64,000 nt of DNA from Albidovulum marisflavi. GTDB lineage: Bacteria; Pseudomonadota; Alphaproteobacteria; Rhodobacterales; Rhodobacteraceae. The stretch covers positions 124,001 through 188,000 of the forward strand of contig NZ_JAOWKY010000002.1 of NCBI RefSeq assembly GCF_025751435.1, written 5' to 3'. The notes under the pieces were generated by a model. The model made no database searches, had not been told where the DNA came from, and was given only the letters and a program-made list of their open reading frames with translations. The position numbers and the translations under genes are program-made. Position 1 is the first letter of the stretch. Every line of letters begins with the position of its first letter. This document shows positions 25,272 through 35,854 of the stretch, one piece after another.

Positions 25272-26324
25272 ATGAAGATCAGGACGATACTGACCGCGGC
25301 CACCGCGGCTATTGCTTTTGCGTCTGCGGCCTACGCGGACGGTCTTGTCGGCATCGCCATGCCGACCAAGTCCTCGGCACGCTGGATCGCCGACGGCGAC
25401 AACATGGTCAAGGAGCTGCAGGCCGCGGGATACGAAACCGACCTGCAGTATGCAGAGGATGACATCCCCAACCAGCTTTCGCAGATCGAGAACATGATCA
25501 CCAAGGGTGTCGACGTGCTGGTGATCGCGGCGATCGACGGCACGACGCTGTCGAACGCGCTGGAAAACGCGGCGGCAGCGGGCGTCAAGGTCATCGCCTA
25601 TGACCGTCTGATCCGCGACTCCGGAGACGTCGACTATTACGCCACCTTCGACAACTTCAAAGTCGGGGTCCAGCAGGCCACAAGCCTTGTCAACGGCCTG
25701 AAAGAGCGCTTCGGAGACGGCCCCTACAACGTCGAACTGTTCGGCGGATCGCCCGACGACAACAACGCCTATTTCTTCTACAACGGCGCGATGAGCGTGC
25801 TGCAGCCGCTGATCGACAACGGCACCGTCGTGATCCAGTCCGGCCAGATGGGCATGGACAAGGTCGGCACCCTTCGCTGGGACGGCGCCGTGGCGCAGGC
25901 GCGCATGGACAACATCCTGTCGGCCAACTACACCGACAAGGAAGTGCACGGCGTGCTGGCCCCCTACGACGGCCTGTCCATCGGCATCCTGTCCTCGCTC
26001 AAGGGTGTCGGCTATGGTTCGGGCGACCTGAAGATGCCGATCGTGACCGGTCAGGACGCCGAGGTCCCCTCGATCAAGTCGATCCTCGCGGGCGAGCAGT
26101 ATTCGACCATCTTCAAGGACACCCGCGAGCTTGCGAAAGTCACCGTGGGCATGGTCAATGCCGTTCTTGAGGGCACCGAGCCCGAGATCAACGACACCGA
26201 GACCTATGACAATGGCGTCAAGGTCGTGCCCTCCTACCTGCTCGAGCCGGTCTCGGTCGACGCGTCCAACTGGGAAGAAGTGCTGATCGGTTCCGGCTAC
26301 TACACCGCGGATCAGATCCAGTAA
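25272..26324 (+). CDS. chvE: Multiple-monosaccharide ABC transporter periplasmic binding protein ChvE
   Basis: A 350-residue sugar receptor. ATG 25272 follows GGGAGGA and gives a signal peptide (1-22, ending AAYA). The mature start '[23 protein letters not shown]' and the segments '[32 protein letters not shown]', 'IAYDRLIR' and '[13 protein letters not shown]' are diagnostic of ChvE-type periplasmic binding proteins (Pfam Peripla_BP_4), which bind arabinose, galactose, glucose and xylose. It is the first gene of the import/catabolism operon and feeds MmsA/MmsB. In Agrobacterium ChvE also signals to VirA; nothing here suggests a virulence role. Start choice excludes a long upstream in-frame extension with no ribosome site. 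Confidence 0.95.
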   Translation: MKIRTILTAATAAIAFASAAYADGLVGIAMPTKSSARWIADGDNMVKELQAAGYETDLQYAEDDIPNQLSQIENMITKGVDVLVIAAIDGTTLSNALENAAAAGVKVIAYDRLIRDSGDVDYYATFDNFKVGVQQATSLVNGLKERFGDGPYNVELFGGSPDDNNAYFFYNGAMSVLQPLIDNGTVVIQSGQMGMDKVGTLRWDGAVAQARMDNILSANYTDKEVHGVLAPYDGLSIGILSSLKGVGYGSGDLKMPIVTGQDAEVPSIKSILAGEQYSTIFKDTRELAKVTVGMVNAVLEGTEPEINDTETYDNGVKVVPSYLLEPVSVDASNWEEVLIGSGYYTADQIQ

Positions 26325-26339
26325 GCCACTCCCCAAGAC

Positions 26340-26373
26340 CCGTCCGCCCATCTGTCCCAGCTTGGGCGGACGG
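26340..26373 (+). promoter_or_regulatory. Perfect 11-bp hairpin between chvE and mmsA
   Basis: CCGTCCGCCCA (26340-26350) pairs perfectly with TGGGCGGACGG (26363-26373), with a 12-base loop. An alternative pairing CCCAAG (26332-26337)/CTTGGG (26361-26366) overlaps it. It probably reduces read-through or protects the chvE transcript end, giving more receptor than ATPase. Role inferred. Confidence 0.6.
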
Positions 26374-26397
26374 TTCCCGCAATGCAAAGAGGCCAGC

Positions 26398-27921
<1,524 letters not shown>

Positions 27922-27925
27922 AGGG

Positions 27926-29179
27926 ATGACGACGGACACGAACGACATGGCGACGAATGCCGGCGCCGCGGCATCGGAGAGGAAAGGGCTAAAGAGCTAT
28001 CTCGCCTCTCACATGCGCGAGTTCGGCCTTCTGTTCGCGCTGATCGCCATCATGGTCTTCTTCCAGATCGTGACGGGCGGCACGCTGATGCGCCCGGTGA
28101 ACATCACCAACCTGTTCCTGCAGAACAGCTACATCATCATCATGGCGCTCGGGATGCTGATCGTCATCGTGTCGGGCCATATCGACCTTTCCGTCGGATC
28201 CGTCATGGGCTTCGTGGGCGCGCTGGCAGCCGTGCTGATCGTCAACCACGACGTTCCGATCCCCATCACGGTCGCGCTCTGCCTGCTTGTCGGCGCGGCG
28301 ATCGGCGCCGCGCAGGGCTACTTCGTGGCGATGTGGCGCATCCCCTCTTTCATCGTGACGCTGGCCGGCATGCTGGTGTTCCGCGGCCTGTCCCTTTGGC
28401 TTCTTGAGGGTCAGTCCGTTGGCCCCTTCCCCAAAAGCTTCCAGATCCTTTCGACCGGCTTCGTCCCCGAAATCTTCCCCGCCTCCATCGGAGAAGCACT
28501 CGCCTCTGCCTTCGACACGCGCAATTTCAACGTGCTGTCCTTCGCGCTTGGCCTGATCGCCGCGGCCGTGGTCGTCCGGATGGGCCTCAAGAAGCGCGCG
28601 CGCAACGCGCAATACGGCATCGCGGACGAACCGATCGGCCTGTTCTGGGCGCGCACGGCGATCATCGCCGCCGCGATCATCTTCCTGATGTTCAAGCTGT
28701 CCACCTTCCGCGGCCTTCCGAACGTCGTGGTGACGATGGGCGTTCTCATCCTGATCTACACCTTCATTACCGAAAAGACGGTGATCGGCCGCCGCGTCTA
28801 TGCGCTTGGCGGGAACGAGAAGGCCGCCAAGCTGTCCGGCATCAAGACCGAGCGGCTGACATTCCTTGCCTTCGTCAACATGGGCGTGCTGGCCGCCCTT
28901 GCGGGGTTGATCTTTGCGGCGCGCCTGAACACGGCGACACCCAAGGCCGGCTTCGCGCTTGAACTGGACGTCATCGCGGCGGTCTTCATTGGCGGCGCGT
29001 CGATGTCGGGCGGATCGGGCAAGATCATCGGCGCGGTCGTGGGCGCGTTCATCATGGGCGTGATGAACAACGGCATGTCCATCATGGGCATCGGCATCGA
29101 TTACCAGCAGGTGATCAAGGGGTTGGTGCTGCTCGCCGCTGTCTTCTTCGACGTCTACAACAAGAACAAGCAAGCCTGA
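27926..29179 (+). CDS. mmsB: Multiple-monosaccharide ABC transporter permease
   Basis: A 417-residue CUT2-type sugar permease (GguB/MmsB). ATG 27926 is four bases after the mmsA stop, with AAAGGG as ribosome site. A ~30-residue cytoplasmic N terminus is followed by about ten membrane helices. Family segments: 'LFLQNSYIIIMALGMLIVIVSGHIDLSVGS', 'MWRIPSFIVTLAGMLVFRGL' and 'YALGGNEKAAKLSGI'. The last is the EAA-like coupling region facing MmsA. It imports L-arabinose/D-galactose-type sugars with ChvE and MmsA and is directly followed by the catabolic enzymes. Confidence 0.94.
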   Translation: MTTDTNDMATNAGAAASERKGLKSYLASHMREFGLLFALIAIMVFFQIVTGGTLMRPVNITNLFLQNSYIIIMALGMLIVIVSGHIDLSVGSVMGFVGALAAVLIVNHDVPIPITVALCLLVGAAIGAAQGYFVAMWRIPSFIVTLAGMLVFRGLSLWLLEGQSVGPFPKSFQILSTGFVPEIFPASIGEALASAFDTRNFNVLSFALGLIAAAVVVRMGLKKRARNAQYGIADEPIGLFWARTAIIAAAIIFLMFKLSTFRGLPNVVVTMGVLILIYTFITEKTVIGRRVYALGGNEKAAKLSGIKTERLTFLAFVNMGVLAALAGLIFAARLNTATPKAGFALELDVIAAVFIGGASMSGGSGKIIGAVVGAFIMGVMNNGMSIMGIGIDYQQVIKGLVLLAAVFFDVYNKNKQA

Positions 29180-29204
29180 AGGCTGGCAGGGAAAGGATAC
29201 TCCC

Positions 29205-30950
29205 ATGGCGTTCAAACCGGCGCATTGGCCGCGCAAGCTGCGTTCGCAGGAATGGTACGGCGGCACGTCACGCGACACGATCTACCATCGCGGCTGGCTG
29301 AAGAACCAGGGCTACCCGCATGACCTGTTCGACGGACGCCCGATCATCGGCATCCTCAACACCTTTTCGGAACTGTCGCCCTGCAACGGCATCCACATGA
29401 AGGAGCTGGCGGAAAAGATCAAAGCCGGCATCTGGGAGGCGGGCGGCTTCCCGGTCGAGGTTCCGGTGTTCTCGGTCTCGGAAAACACATTCCGCCCGTC
29501 CGCGATGATGTTCCGCAACCTGGCGGCCCTTGCGATCGAAGAGACCATACGCGGACAACCGATGGACGGCGCTGTTCTGATGGTGGGCTGCGACAAGACC
29601 ACGCCCTCGCTGATGATGGCGGCGGCGTCCTGCGACATCCCCTCCATCGTGGTGACAGGCGGACCGATGCTGAACGGCTACTACCGGGGCGAACGTGTCG
29701 GCTCTGGCACCCACCTTTGGAAGTTCTCGGAAGCCGTGAAGGCGGGTGAGATGACGCAGGAAGAATTCCTGGAGGCCGAGGCGTCCATGTCGCGCTCGAC
29801 GGGCACCTGCAACACGATGGGCACCGCCTCGACCATGGCCTCCATGGCGGAAAGTCTTGGCATGGCGCTGTCGGGCAATGCCGCGATCCCGGCGGTCGAC
29901 AGCCGCCGCCGCGTGATGGCGCAACTCTCGGGCCGGCGCATCGTGCAGATGGTCAAGGACGACATGAAGCCCTCCGACATCCTGACCAAGGAGGCCTTCG
30001 AAAACGCGATCCGCACCAACGCGGCCATTGGCGGGTCCACCAACGCGGTGATCCATATCCTGGCTCTGGCCGGGCGCGTCGGCATCGACCTGACGCTGGA
30101 GGACTGGGACCGCTGCGGGCGCGACGTGCCGACCATCGTGAACCTGATGCCTTCGGGCAAATACCTGATGGAGGAGTTCTTCTATGCCGGCGGCCTGCCC
30201 GTCGTGCTGAGGCGACTTGGCGAAGGCGGCCTGCTTCACAAGGACGCCCTGACTGTATCCGGCCAGACGATCTGGGACGAGGTCAAGGACGCCATCAACC
30301 ACAACGAGGACGTGATCCTGCCCACCGACAAGGCCCTGACCCAATCGGGCGGCATCGTGGTCCTGAAGGGCAATCTTGCGCCCAAGGGCGCGGTGCTGAA
30401 GCCCTCGGCGGCGACGGCCTCGCTGCTTCAGCACCGCGGCCGCGCCGTCGTGTTCGAGGACATCGACGACTACAAGGCCAAGATCGCGGACCCGGACCTC
30501 GACATCGACGAGACCTGCGTCATGGTCATGAAGAACTGCGGTCCGAAGGGCTATCCGGGCATGGCCGAGGTCGGGAACATGGGCCTGCCGCCCAAGGTCC
30601 TGCAAAAGGGCATCACCGACATGGTTCGCATCTCGGATGCGCGCATGTCCGGCACCGCCTATGGCACGGTGGTTCTGCACACCTCGCCCGAGGCCGCCGC
30701 CGGCGGTCCGCTGGCCGTCGTTCAGAACGGCGACATCATCGAACTTGACGTCAAGAACCGGAGGCTTCACCTCGACATTTCCGACGAGGAACTGGCCGCG
30801 CGCCTTGCCAAGTGGACCCCGCTGCCGGACCAGCCGACCAGCGGCTACGCCTGGCTGCACCAACAGCATGTCGAAGGCGCGGACACCGGCGCGGATCTCG
30901 GCTTTCTGAAAGGGTGCCGCGGAAATCCGGTCGGAAAGGACAGCCATTGA
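29205..30950 (+). CDS. L-arabinonate dehydratase (IlvD/EDD family; possibly also D-galactonate)
   Basis: A 581-residue dehydratase converting L-arabinonate to 2-keto-3-deoxy-L-arabonate (EC 4.2.1.25). It begins WPRKLRSQEWYGGTSRDTI and ends DTGADLGFLKGCRGNPVGKD, nearly the same as the structurally known Rhizobium L-arabinonate dehydratase (recalled). Fe-S ligands are visible as SPCNGIH (~63), GCDKTTPS (~131) and GTCNTMGTAST (~204). Mg2+ and carboxylate-binding parts include ENTFRPSAMMFRN. Members can also dehydrate D-fuconate or D-galactonate, which matters because galactonate enzymes lie downstream. It overlaps the next gene by one base. Confidence 0.93.
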   Translation: MAFKPAHWPRKLRSQEWYGGTSRDTIYHRGWLKNQGYPHDLFDGRPIIGILNTFSELSPCNGIHMKELAEKIKAGIWEAGGFPVEVPVFSVSENTFRPSAMMFRNLAALAIEETIRGQPMDGAVLMVGCDKTTPSLMMAAASCDIPSIVVTGGPMLNGYYRGERVGSGTHLWKFSEAVKAGEMTQEEFLEAEASMSRSTGTCNTMGTASTMASMAESLGMALSGNAAIPAVDSRRRVMAQLSGRRIVQMVKDDMKPSDILTKEAFENAIRTNAAIGGSTNAVIHILALAGRVGIDLTLEDWDRCGRDVPTIVNLMPSGKYLMEEFFYAGGLPVVLRRLGEGGLLHKDALTVSGQTIWDEVKDAINHNEDVILPTDKALTQSGGIVVLKGNLAPKGAVLKPSAATASLLQHRGRAVVFEDIDDYKAKIADPDLDIDETCVMVMKNCGPKGYPGMAEVGNMGLPPKVLQKGITDMVRISDARMSGTAYGTVVLHTSPEAAAGGPLAVVQNGDIIELDVKNRRLHLDISDEELAARLAKWTPLPDQPTSGYAWLHQQHVEGADTGADLGFLKGCRGNPVGKDSH

Positions 30951-31879
30951 TGGATATCGCACTCATCGGCATCGGAAAGATCGCGATCGACCAGCACGTC
31001 CCGGCGATCGCGGCCTCGCCCGACTTTTCGCTGGCGGCGACGGTGTCCCGACACGGCCGCGTCGAAGGTGTCGAAAGCTTCACCGAAATAGCAGAACTGC
31101 TTGCCGCGCGCGACGACATCAGGGTTGTTTCCTTGTGCCTGCCGCCTGTTCCGCGGTTCGAAGCTGCGGCCAAGGCCATCCGGGCTGGCCGGCACGTCAT
31201 GCTTGAGAAACCGCCGGGTGCGACGCTGGCGGAATGCCACGCGCTTATCAAGCTCGCGAAAGAGCACAAGGTCTGCCTTTTCGCAACCTGGCATTCGCGC
31301 GAGGCGGACAAGGTCGCCCTGGCCAAGGCATGGCTGGCCGACAAGCGCCTGACCTCATTGCAGGTGACCTGGAAAGAGGACGTCCGGCGCTGGCATCCCG
31401 GTCAGGACTGGATCTGGGAGCCGGGCGGCATGGGTGTGTTCGACCCCGGCATCAACGCGCTGTCCATCGTGACCGAGATCCTGCCCGACGATATCCACCT
31501 GACCGAAGCGACGCTGGACGTCCCGGCCAACCGGCAGACCCCCATCGGCGCCGAGTTGAGCTTCTACCACCCGCAGGGCGCCAGGGTCGGCGCCATCTTC
31601 GACTGGCGGCAGGAAGGCGAACAGATCTGGACGATCGAGGCGGTGACAGACCAGGGCACCCTGACGCTTCTGGACGGCGGTGCGCGCATCCAGATCGACG
31701 GGGTCGAGGACGCGGTGAAGGACGAAAACCCTCTGGCCGGCGAGTATCCCCGTCTTTACGCGAGGATGGCCCGGCTGCTGTCCACGGGCGGCATCGACAT
31801 GGACCTGCGCCCGATGATCCACGTCTGCGACGCGCTGGCGCTTGGCCGGCGCAACAGCGTCGCCCCGTTCATCGAATAA
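30950..31879 (+). CDS. L-arabinose / D-galactose 1-dehydrogenase (Gfo/Idh/MocA family)
   Basis: A 309-residue NAD(P)-dependent sugar dehydrogenase, the first oxidative step (aldose to lactone). The Rossmann start is MDIALIGIGKIAIDQHVPAI, with the family EKP motif as MLEKPPGATL (~85) and a catalytic region 'WHPGQDWIWEPGGMGVFDPGIN'. Length equals the characterised Azospirillum L-arabinose 1-dehydrogenase (309 residues, recalled), and relatives are annotated as D-galactose 1-dehydrogenase; L-arabinose and D-galactose share the stereochemistry around C1-C4, so one enzyme can serve both. ATG 30950 shares its first base with the previous stop codon, so translation is coupled. Confidence 0.9.
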   Translation: MDIALIGIGKIAIDQHVPAIAASPDFSLAATVSRHGRVEGVESFTEIAELLAARDDIRVVSLCLPPVPRFEAAAKAIRAGRHVMLEKPPGATLAECHALIKLAKEHKVCLFATWHSREADKVALAKAWLADKRLTSLQVTWKEDVRRWHPGQDWIWEPGGMGVFDPGINALSIVTEILPDDIHLTEATLDVPANRQTPIGAELSFYHPQGARVGAIFDWRQEGEQIWTIEAVTDQGTLTLLDGGARIQIDGVEDAVKDENPLAGEYPRLYARMARLLSTGGIDMDLRPMIHVCDALALGRRNSVAPFIE

Positions 31880-31897
31880 ACCGAAAGCAGCCACGAC

Positions 31898-32815
31898 ATG
31901 AAACAGCCCCTAACAGGTATCCTTCCCGTCGCCCCGACGCCGTTCTTCGACGACGGTCGCGTGGATGAAGAGGGCATGAAGCGCATCCTCGACTGCATGA
32001 TCGACCAGGGCGTCGACGCCATCTGCGTTCTTGCCAACTACTCGGAACAGTTCGTCCTGTCTGACGAGGAGCGCGCAACCCTGACCCGCCTTTCGCTGGA
32101 ACATGTCGCGGGGCGGGTGCCCGTTATCGTGACGATTTCGCATTTCGCCACCCAGATCGCGGTCAGGCGCGCCGTCGAGGCGGAGTCGCTTGGCGCCGCG
32201 ATGGTGATGATGATGCCGCCCTACCACGGCGTCGGCCTGGTCCCACCGGAACATGCCATCTTCGGCCAGTTCAAGGCGGTGTCGGACGCGATCAATATCC
32301 CGATCATGGTGCAGGATGCGCCGCTCTCGGGGGTCACGTTGTCCGTTCCACTCCTGGTGCGCATGGCAAGGGAGATCGCGAACGTCTCCTACTTCAAGAT
32401 GGAGATGCCTTTTGCCGCCGACAAGCTTGCCGCGCTGATCGAACAAGGCGGAGAACATATCGTGGGCCCCTTCGACGGCGAAGAGGCCGTGACGCTGCTG
32501 GCGGACCTTGACGCAGGCTGCACGGGCACCATGACCTCTGCCCTCCAGCCGGAAAAGATCCGGCCGATCCTGACCGAGTATCGCGCCGGAAACGTCGATG
32601 CAGCGCTTGACCAGTGGCGGCTCTGCCTGCCGCTGATCAACCATGAAAACCGGCAATGCGGACTTCGCGCGGCAAAGACCGTGATGATGGAGGGCGGCGT
32701 GATCAGGTCAGACCATGTCCGCGCGCCGCTTCAGCCGATGAGCGAGCGGACCAAGGCCCGGCTGCTGGAGCTTTGCCGGGAACTCGACGTGATCGCCCTC
32801 AAGTGGGGCAAGTGA
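31898..32815 (+). CDS. 2-keto-3-deoxy-L-arabonate dehydratase (DHDPS/NAL family)
   Basis: A 305-residue TIM-barrel protein of the dihydrodipicolinate synthase/N-acetylneuraminate lyase superfamily. It starts LTGILPVAPTPFFDDGRVDE; the Schiff-base lysine is in YFKMEMPFAADKL (~167), and 'FDGEEAVTLLADLDAGCTGT' and 'ENRQCGLRAAKTVMMEGGVI' follow the L-KDA dehydratase subgroup. The reaction is loss of water (EC 4.2.1.43) to alpha-ketoglutaric semialdehyde, not aldol cleavage; this is inferred from the subgroup and from the aldehyde dehydrogenase encoded next, which would use that product. It lies 18 bases after the sugar dehydrogenase gene. Confidence 0.9.
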   Translation: MKQPLTGILPVAPTPFFDDGRVDEEGMKRILDCMIDQGVDAICVLANYSEQFVLSDEERATLTRLSLEHVAGRVPVIVTISHFATQIAVRRAVEAESLGAAMVMMMPPYHGVGLVPPEHAIFGQFKAVSDAINIPIMVQDAPLSGVTLSVPLLVRMAREIANVSYFKMEMPFAADKLAALIEQGGEHIVGPFDGEEAVTLLADLDAGCTGTMTSALQPEKIRPILTEYRAGNVDAALDQWRLCLPLINHENRQCGLRAAKTVMMEGGVIRSDHVRAPLQPMSERTKARLLELCRELDVIALKWGK

Positions 32816-32820
32816 AGCCC

Positions 32821-34338
32821 ATGATGACGTTCACCCCGCACGGCAAGCACCTGATCGCAGGCGAATGGGTCGGCACCGAAACCCGCTTTGCTTCCGAACC
32901 GGCGTACGGCCCGGCGCATGCATTTTCCGTTGGCACGCCCCAGCTGGTCGATCGCGCCTGCGAGGCCGCGGAACAGGCGTTCTGGTCCTACGGCTATTCG
33001 ACGCGCGAAGACCGCGCCGCGTTCCTTGACGCCATCGCGGATGAGATCGAGGCCCGCGCCGAGGCGATCACCCGGATCGGCAGCCAGGAAACCGGTCTGC
33101 CTGAAGCCCGTCTTCAGGGCGAGCGCGGGCGCACCACCAGCCAGCTTCGCCTGTTCGCCAAGCATATCCTGAAGGGCGACTATCTTGACCGCCGCCATGA
33201 CGCGGCCCTGCCCGACCGCCAGCCCCTGCCCCGGCCCGATCTGCGCATGATGCAACGCCCGATCGGCCCCGTGGCGGTCTTTGGCGCGTCGAACTTCCCG
33301 CTTGCCTTCTCGACCGCGGGCGGTGACGCGGCGGCGGCCCTTGCTGCGGGCTGCCCGGTCGTTGTCAAGGGTCATGGCGCGCATCCCGGCACCGGCGAGA
33401 TCGTGGCCGAGGCGATCCATGCCGCGATTCAGAGCACCGGAATGCCGCAGGGCGTGTTTTCGCTTGTCCAGGGCGGTAACCGCGACGTCGGGCAGGCGCT
33501 GGTGCGGCACCCATTGATCAAGGCCGTGGGTTTCACCGGCTCGCTTGCTGGCGGAAGGGCGCTGTTTGACCTGTGCGCATCGCGGCCCGAGCCGATCCCC
33601 TTCTTCGGCGAACTTGGCTCGGTCAACCCGATGTTCATGTTACCCGATGCGCTTGTGCGGCGGGGCGGTGCCCTTGGCAAGGGTTGGGCCGCCTCCCTGA
33701 CCATGGGGGCCGGCCAGTTCTGCACGAACCCCGGCATCGCCGTGGTGATCGGCGGGCAAGCGGCCGATGGCTTCATCGAGGCCACCCGCGCCGCGCTCTC
33801 GCAAACCGGTCCGCAGGTCATGCTGAGCGACGGGATCGCCGCAGCTTATGCCCGCGGCTCCGAACGTGTGGGCGGCGCGGCAGGCGTGCAGGATCTTCTG
33901 ACCTCGATGTGCGACAGGCGCCAGGCAAAGCCGTTCCTGTTCAAGGTCCAGGCGCGCGACTGGCTGGGCAATCACGCGCTGTCCGAAGAGGTGTTCGGCC
34001 CGCTCGGTCTTGTTGTCGTCGCAGAGGATACGGAGGCGATGCTGACGGTTGCGCACAGCTTCGCCGGCCAGTTGACCGCGACGCTGCATATGGACGACGG
34101 TGACGTGACGCTTGCGCGCCGCTTGATGCCGGTGCTGGAACGCAAGGCGGGCCGCGTGCTTGCGAACGGCTTTCCCACGGGAGTTGAGGTCTGCGACAGC
34201 ATGGTTCATGGCGGCCCCTATCCCGCCTCGACCAACTTTGGCGCGACGTCGGTCGGCACTCTGTCGATCCGCCGCTTCCTGCGCCCCGTCTGCTACCAGA
34301 ACATCCCCGAGGCCATCCTGCCGCAGGACCTGGCGTGA
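32821..34338 (+). CDS. Alpha-ketoglutaric semialdehyde dehydrogenase
   Basis: A 505-residue aldehyde dehydrogenase (EC 1.2.1.26) of the KGSADH class. It oxidises alpha-ketoglutaric semialdehyde to 2-oxoglutarate, completing the L-arabinose route. Visible are the cofactor segment PIGPVAVFGASNFPLAFS (~142-159), 'VVKGHGAHPGTG', 'AVGFTGSLAGGRALFDL', the general-base Glu in PFFGELGSVNP (~265) and the nucleophile Cys in GAGQFCTNPG (~302). Two adjacent ATGs (32821, 32824) are possible. The position directly after the dehydratase supports the pathway assignment. Confidence 0.92.
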   Translation: MMTFTPHGKHLIAGEWVGTETRFASEPAYGPAHAFSVGTPQLVDRACEAAEQAFWSYGYSTREDRAAFLDAIADEIEARAEAITRIGSQETGLPEARLQGERGRTTSQLRLFAKHILKGDYLDRRHDAALPDRQPLPRPDLRMMQRPIGPVAVFGASNFPLAFSTAGGDAAAALAAGCPVVVKGHGAHPGTGEIVAEAIHAAIQSTGMPQGVFSLVQGGNRDVGQALVRHPLIKAVGFTGSLAGGRALFDLCASRPEPIPFFGELGSVNPMFMLPDALVRRGGALGKGWAASLTMGAGQFCTNPGIAVVIGGQAADGFIEATRAALSQTGPQVMLSDGIAAAYARGSERVGGAAGVQDLLTSMCDRRQAKPFLFKVQARDWLGNHALSEEVFGPLGLVVVAEDTEAMLTVAHSFAGQLTATLHMDDGDVTLARRLMPVLERKAGRVLANGFPTGVEVCDSMVHGGPYPASTNFGATSVGTLSIRRFLRPVCYQNIPEAILPQDLA

Positions 34339-34339
34339 C

Positions 34340-35239
34340 ATGACGCTGCGGGTCGCCGTCGATTGGGGCACCACCACCTTGCGGCTGTGGACACTGGCGC
34401 CCGACGGAGCCGCGATGATCCACAGGCGGTCTGGCAGGGGGATGGGCAAGCTTTCCCCATCGGAGTTCGAGACAGCCTTTCTTGACCTGGCAGGCGATCT
34501 GGTCGCGGCGGCCGGATCAGCCGATGTGCTGATCTGCGGAATGGCCGGGGCCCGCTCCGGCTGGCGCGAGGCGCCCTATCTTCCGGTCCCCTGCGCCCCG
34601 GGCACCGCCGGCGCGGTGCGCGCCGAAACCCGCGACCCGCGGCTTTCGGTGCACATCCTGCCCGGATTGTCGCAGGCCGAGCCTGCGGATGTGATGCGCG
34701 GAGAAGAAACCCAGATCGCCGGTTTCCTGGCGGCGCGGACGGTCTTCGACGGCGTGCTGTGCCTTCCGGGCACCCATACGAAATGGGTGCGGGTGCGCGG
34801 CGGCAAGGTGGAACACTTCCGCACCGTCATGACGGGGGAGCTTTACGCGCTGCTGTCAGGCGCGTCCGTCCTGCGGCTTTCGATGGCCGAGAACGATCCA
34901 TGGCGACCCGACGCATTCGATCGGGCGCTTCATCACTCGCTATCGGCGCCACAGGACCTTACGTCGGCGCTGTTTTCGCTGCGGGCGGACAGCCTGCTTG
35001 CCGAGCTGCCGGGTGGAACCGCCCGCTCTGCCTTGTCCGGCTTGCTGATCGGCCACGAACTGGCCGCGATGCGGCCGCTCTGGTCCGCCAACCCAATCGC
35101 GATCATCGGCGATCCGGCATTGTCCGAACGCTATCGCGCGGCACTTGCCCAAGCGGGCTGCGCGGCTGAAATGTTCGACGGCAGCGACATGGTGCTGCAA
35201 GGTCTTCGGGCAGCCTTCGCGAAGATGAAGGAGACTTGA
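34340..35239 (+). CDS. dgoK: 2-dehydro-3-deoxygalactonokinase
   Basis: A 299-residue sugar-acid kinase phosphorylating 2-keto-3-deoxy-D-galactonate at O6 (EC 2.7.1.58). The actin/ASKHA-like phosphate loop reads AVDWGTTTLRLW (5-16); 'GMAGARSGWREAPYLPVPC' and 'MRGEETQIAG' are DgoK signatures, and 'CLPGTHTKWVRV' is the second nucleotide segment. ATG 34340 overlaps the end of the aldehyde dehydrogenase region by spacing of one base. Together with the aldolase downstream it provides the D-galactose (De Ley-Doudoroff) exit from the shared upper pathway. Confidence 0.92.
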   Translation: MTLRVAVDWGTTTLRLWTLAPDGAAMIHRRSGRGMGKLSPSEFETAFLDLAGDLVAAAGSADVLICGMAGARSGWREAPYLPVPCAPGTAGAVRAETRDPRLSVHILPGLSQAEPADVMRGEETQIAGFLAARTVFDGVLCLPGTHTKWVRVRGGKVEHFRTVMTGELYALLSGASVLRLSMAENDPWRPDAFDRALHHSLSAPQDLTSALFSLRADSLLAELPGGTARSALSGLLIGHELAAMRPLWSANPIAIIGDPALSERYRAALAQAGCAAEMFDGSDMVLQGLRAAFAKMKET

Positions 35240-35241
35240 CA

Positions 35242-35853
35242 TTGTCACGCAACATAGTCGCGATCCTGCGCGGGGTGACGCCGCCCGAGGTCGAAGCGGT
35301 CTCGGAGGCTCTTGTCGACTGCGGGATCACGAGGATCGAGGTGCCGCTGAACTCCCCCGACGCCTTTGCCTCGATCGAACGGCTGGCCAGTCGGTTCGGA
35401 GCCGTGGCGCTGATCGGTGGCGGCACGGTCCTCACCGTGGACGAGGTGGCGCGTCTGCACGACTGCGGGGCGAGGCTGGTCGTTTCACCGAACATGAACC
35501 CCGACGTCATCCGCGCGACACGTTCGGCGGGAATGAGATCCTATCCTGGCGTGATGACACCGACGGAATGTTTCGCAGCCCTCGACGCCGGTGCGAGCGG
35601 GCTTAAGCTTTTTCCCGGATCCCTGATCGGACCCGATGGCCTGCGGGCCCTTCGCGCCGTGCTGCCCACCGCGACCGAGGTCCTTGCCGTGGGCGGGGCA
35701 GCACCGGACAATTTCGTCCAGTGGATGGCGGCGGGGGCAAGCGGCTTCGGGATCGGAACCGCGCTGTATCGGCCGGGCGACACGGCGGCAGGCGTCCGCA
35801 AGAAGGCGCAGGCGGTTGTTGCGGCGTTCGACGCAAGTTCCGGGGGGCAATGA
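35242..35853 (+). CDS. dgoA: 2-dehydro-3-deoxy-6-phosphogalactonate aldolase
   Basis: A 203-residue class I aldolase (EC 4.1.2.21) giving pyruvate and glyceraldehyde 3-phosphate. Features are NIVAILRGVTPPE (N terminus), IEVPLNSPDAF, GGGTVLTVDE, 'VSPNMNPDVI' and the Schiff-base lysine in GLKLFPGSLIGPDGL (~122). The start is a rare TTG. TTG 35242 is preferred over TTG 35236 because AAGGAG (35228-35233) is eight bases upstream of it but only two from the other. The dgoK stop codon lies just upstream, and the SMP-30 gene starts one base after the stop of this gene. Confidence 0.92.
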   Translation: MSRNIVAILRGVTPPEVEAVSEALVDCGITRIEVPLNSPDAFASIERLASRFGAVALIGGGTVLTVDEVARLHDCGARLVVSPNMNPDVIRATRSAGMRSYPGVMTPTECFAALDAGASGLKLFPGSLIGPDGLRALRAVLPTATEVLAVGGAAPDNFVQWMAAGASGFGIGTALYRPGDTAAGVRKKAQAVVAAFDASSGGQ

Positions 35854-35854
35854 C

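Noticed and set aside
29268-30962. A 564-codon minus-strand frame opposite the arabinonate dehydratase gene
   Set aside because: Antisense shadow; no ribosome site or recognisable domain.
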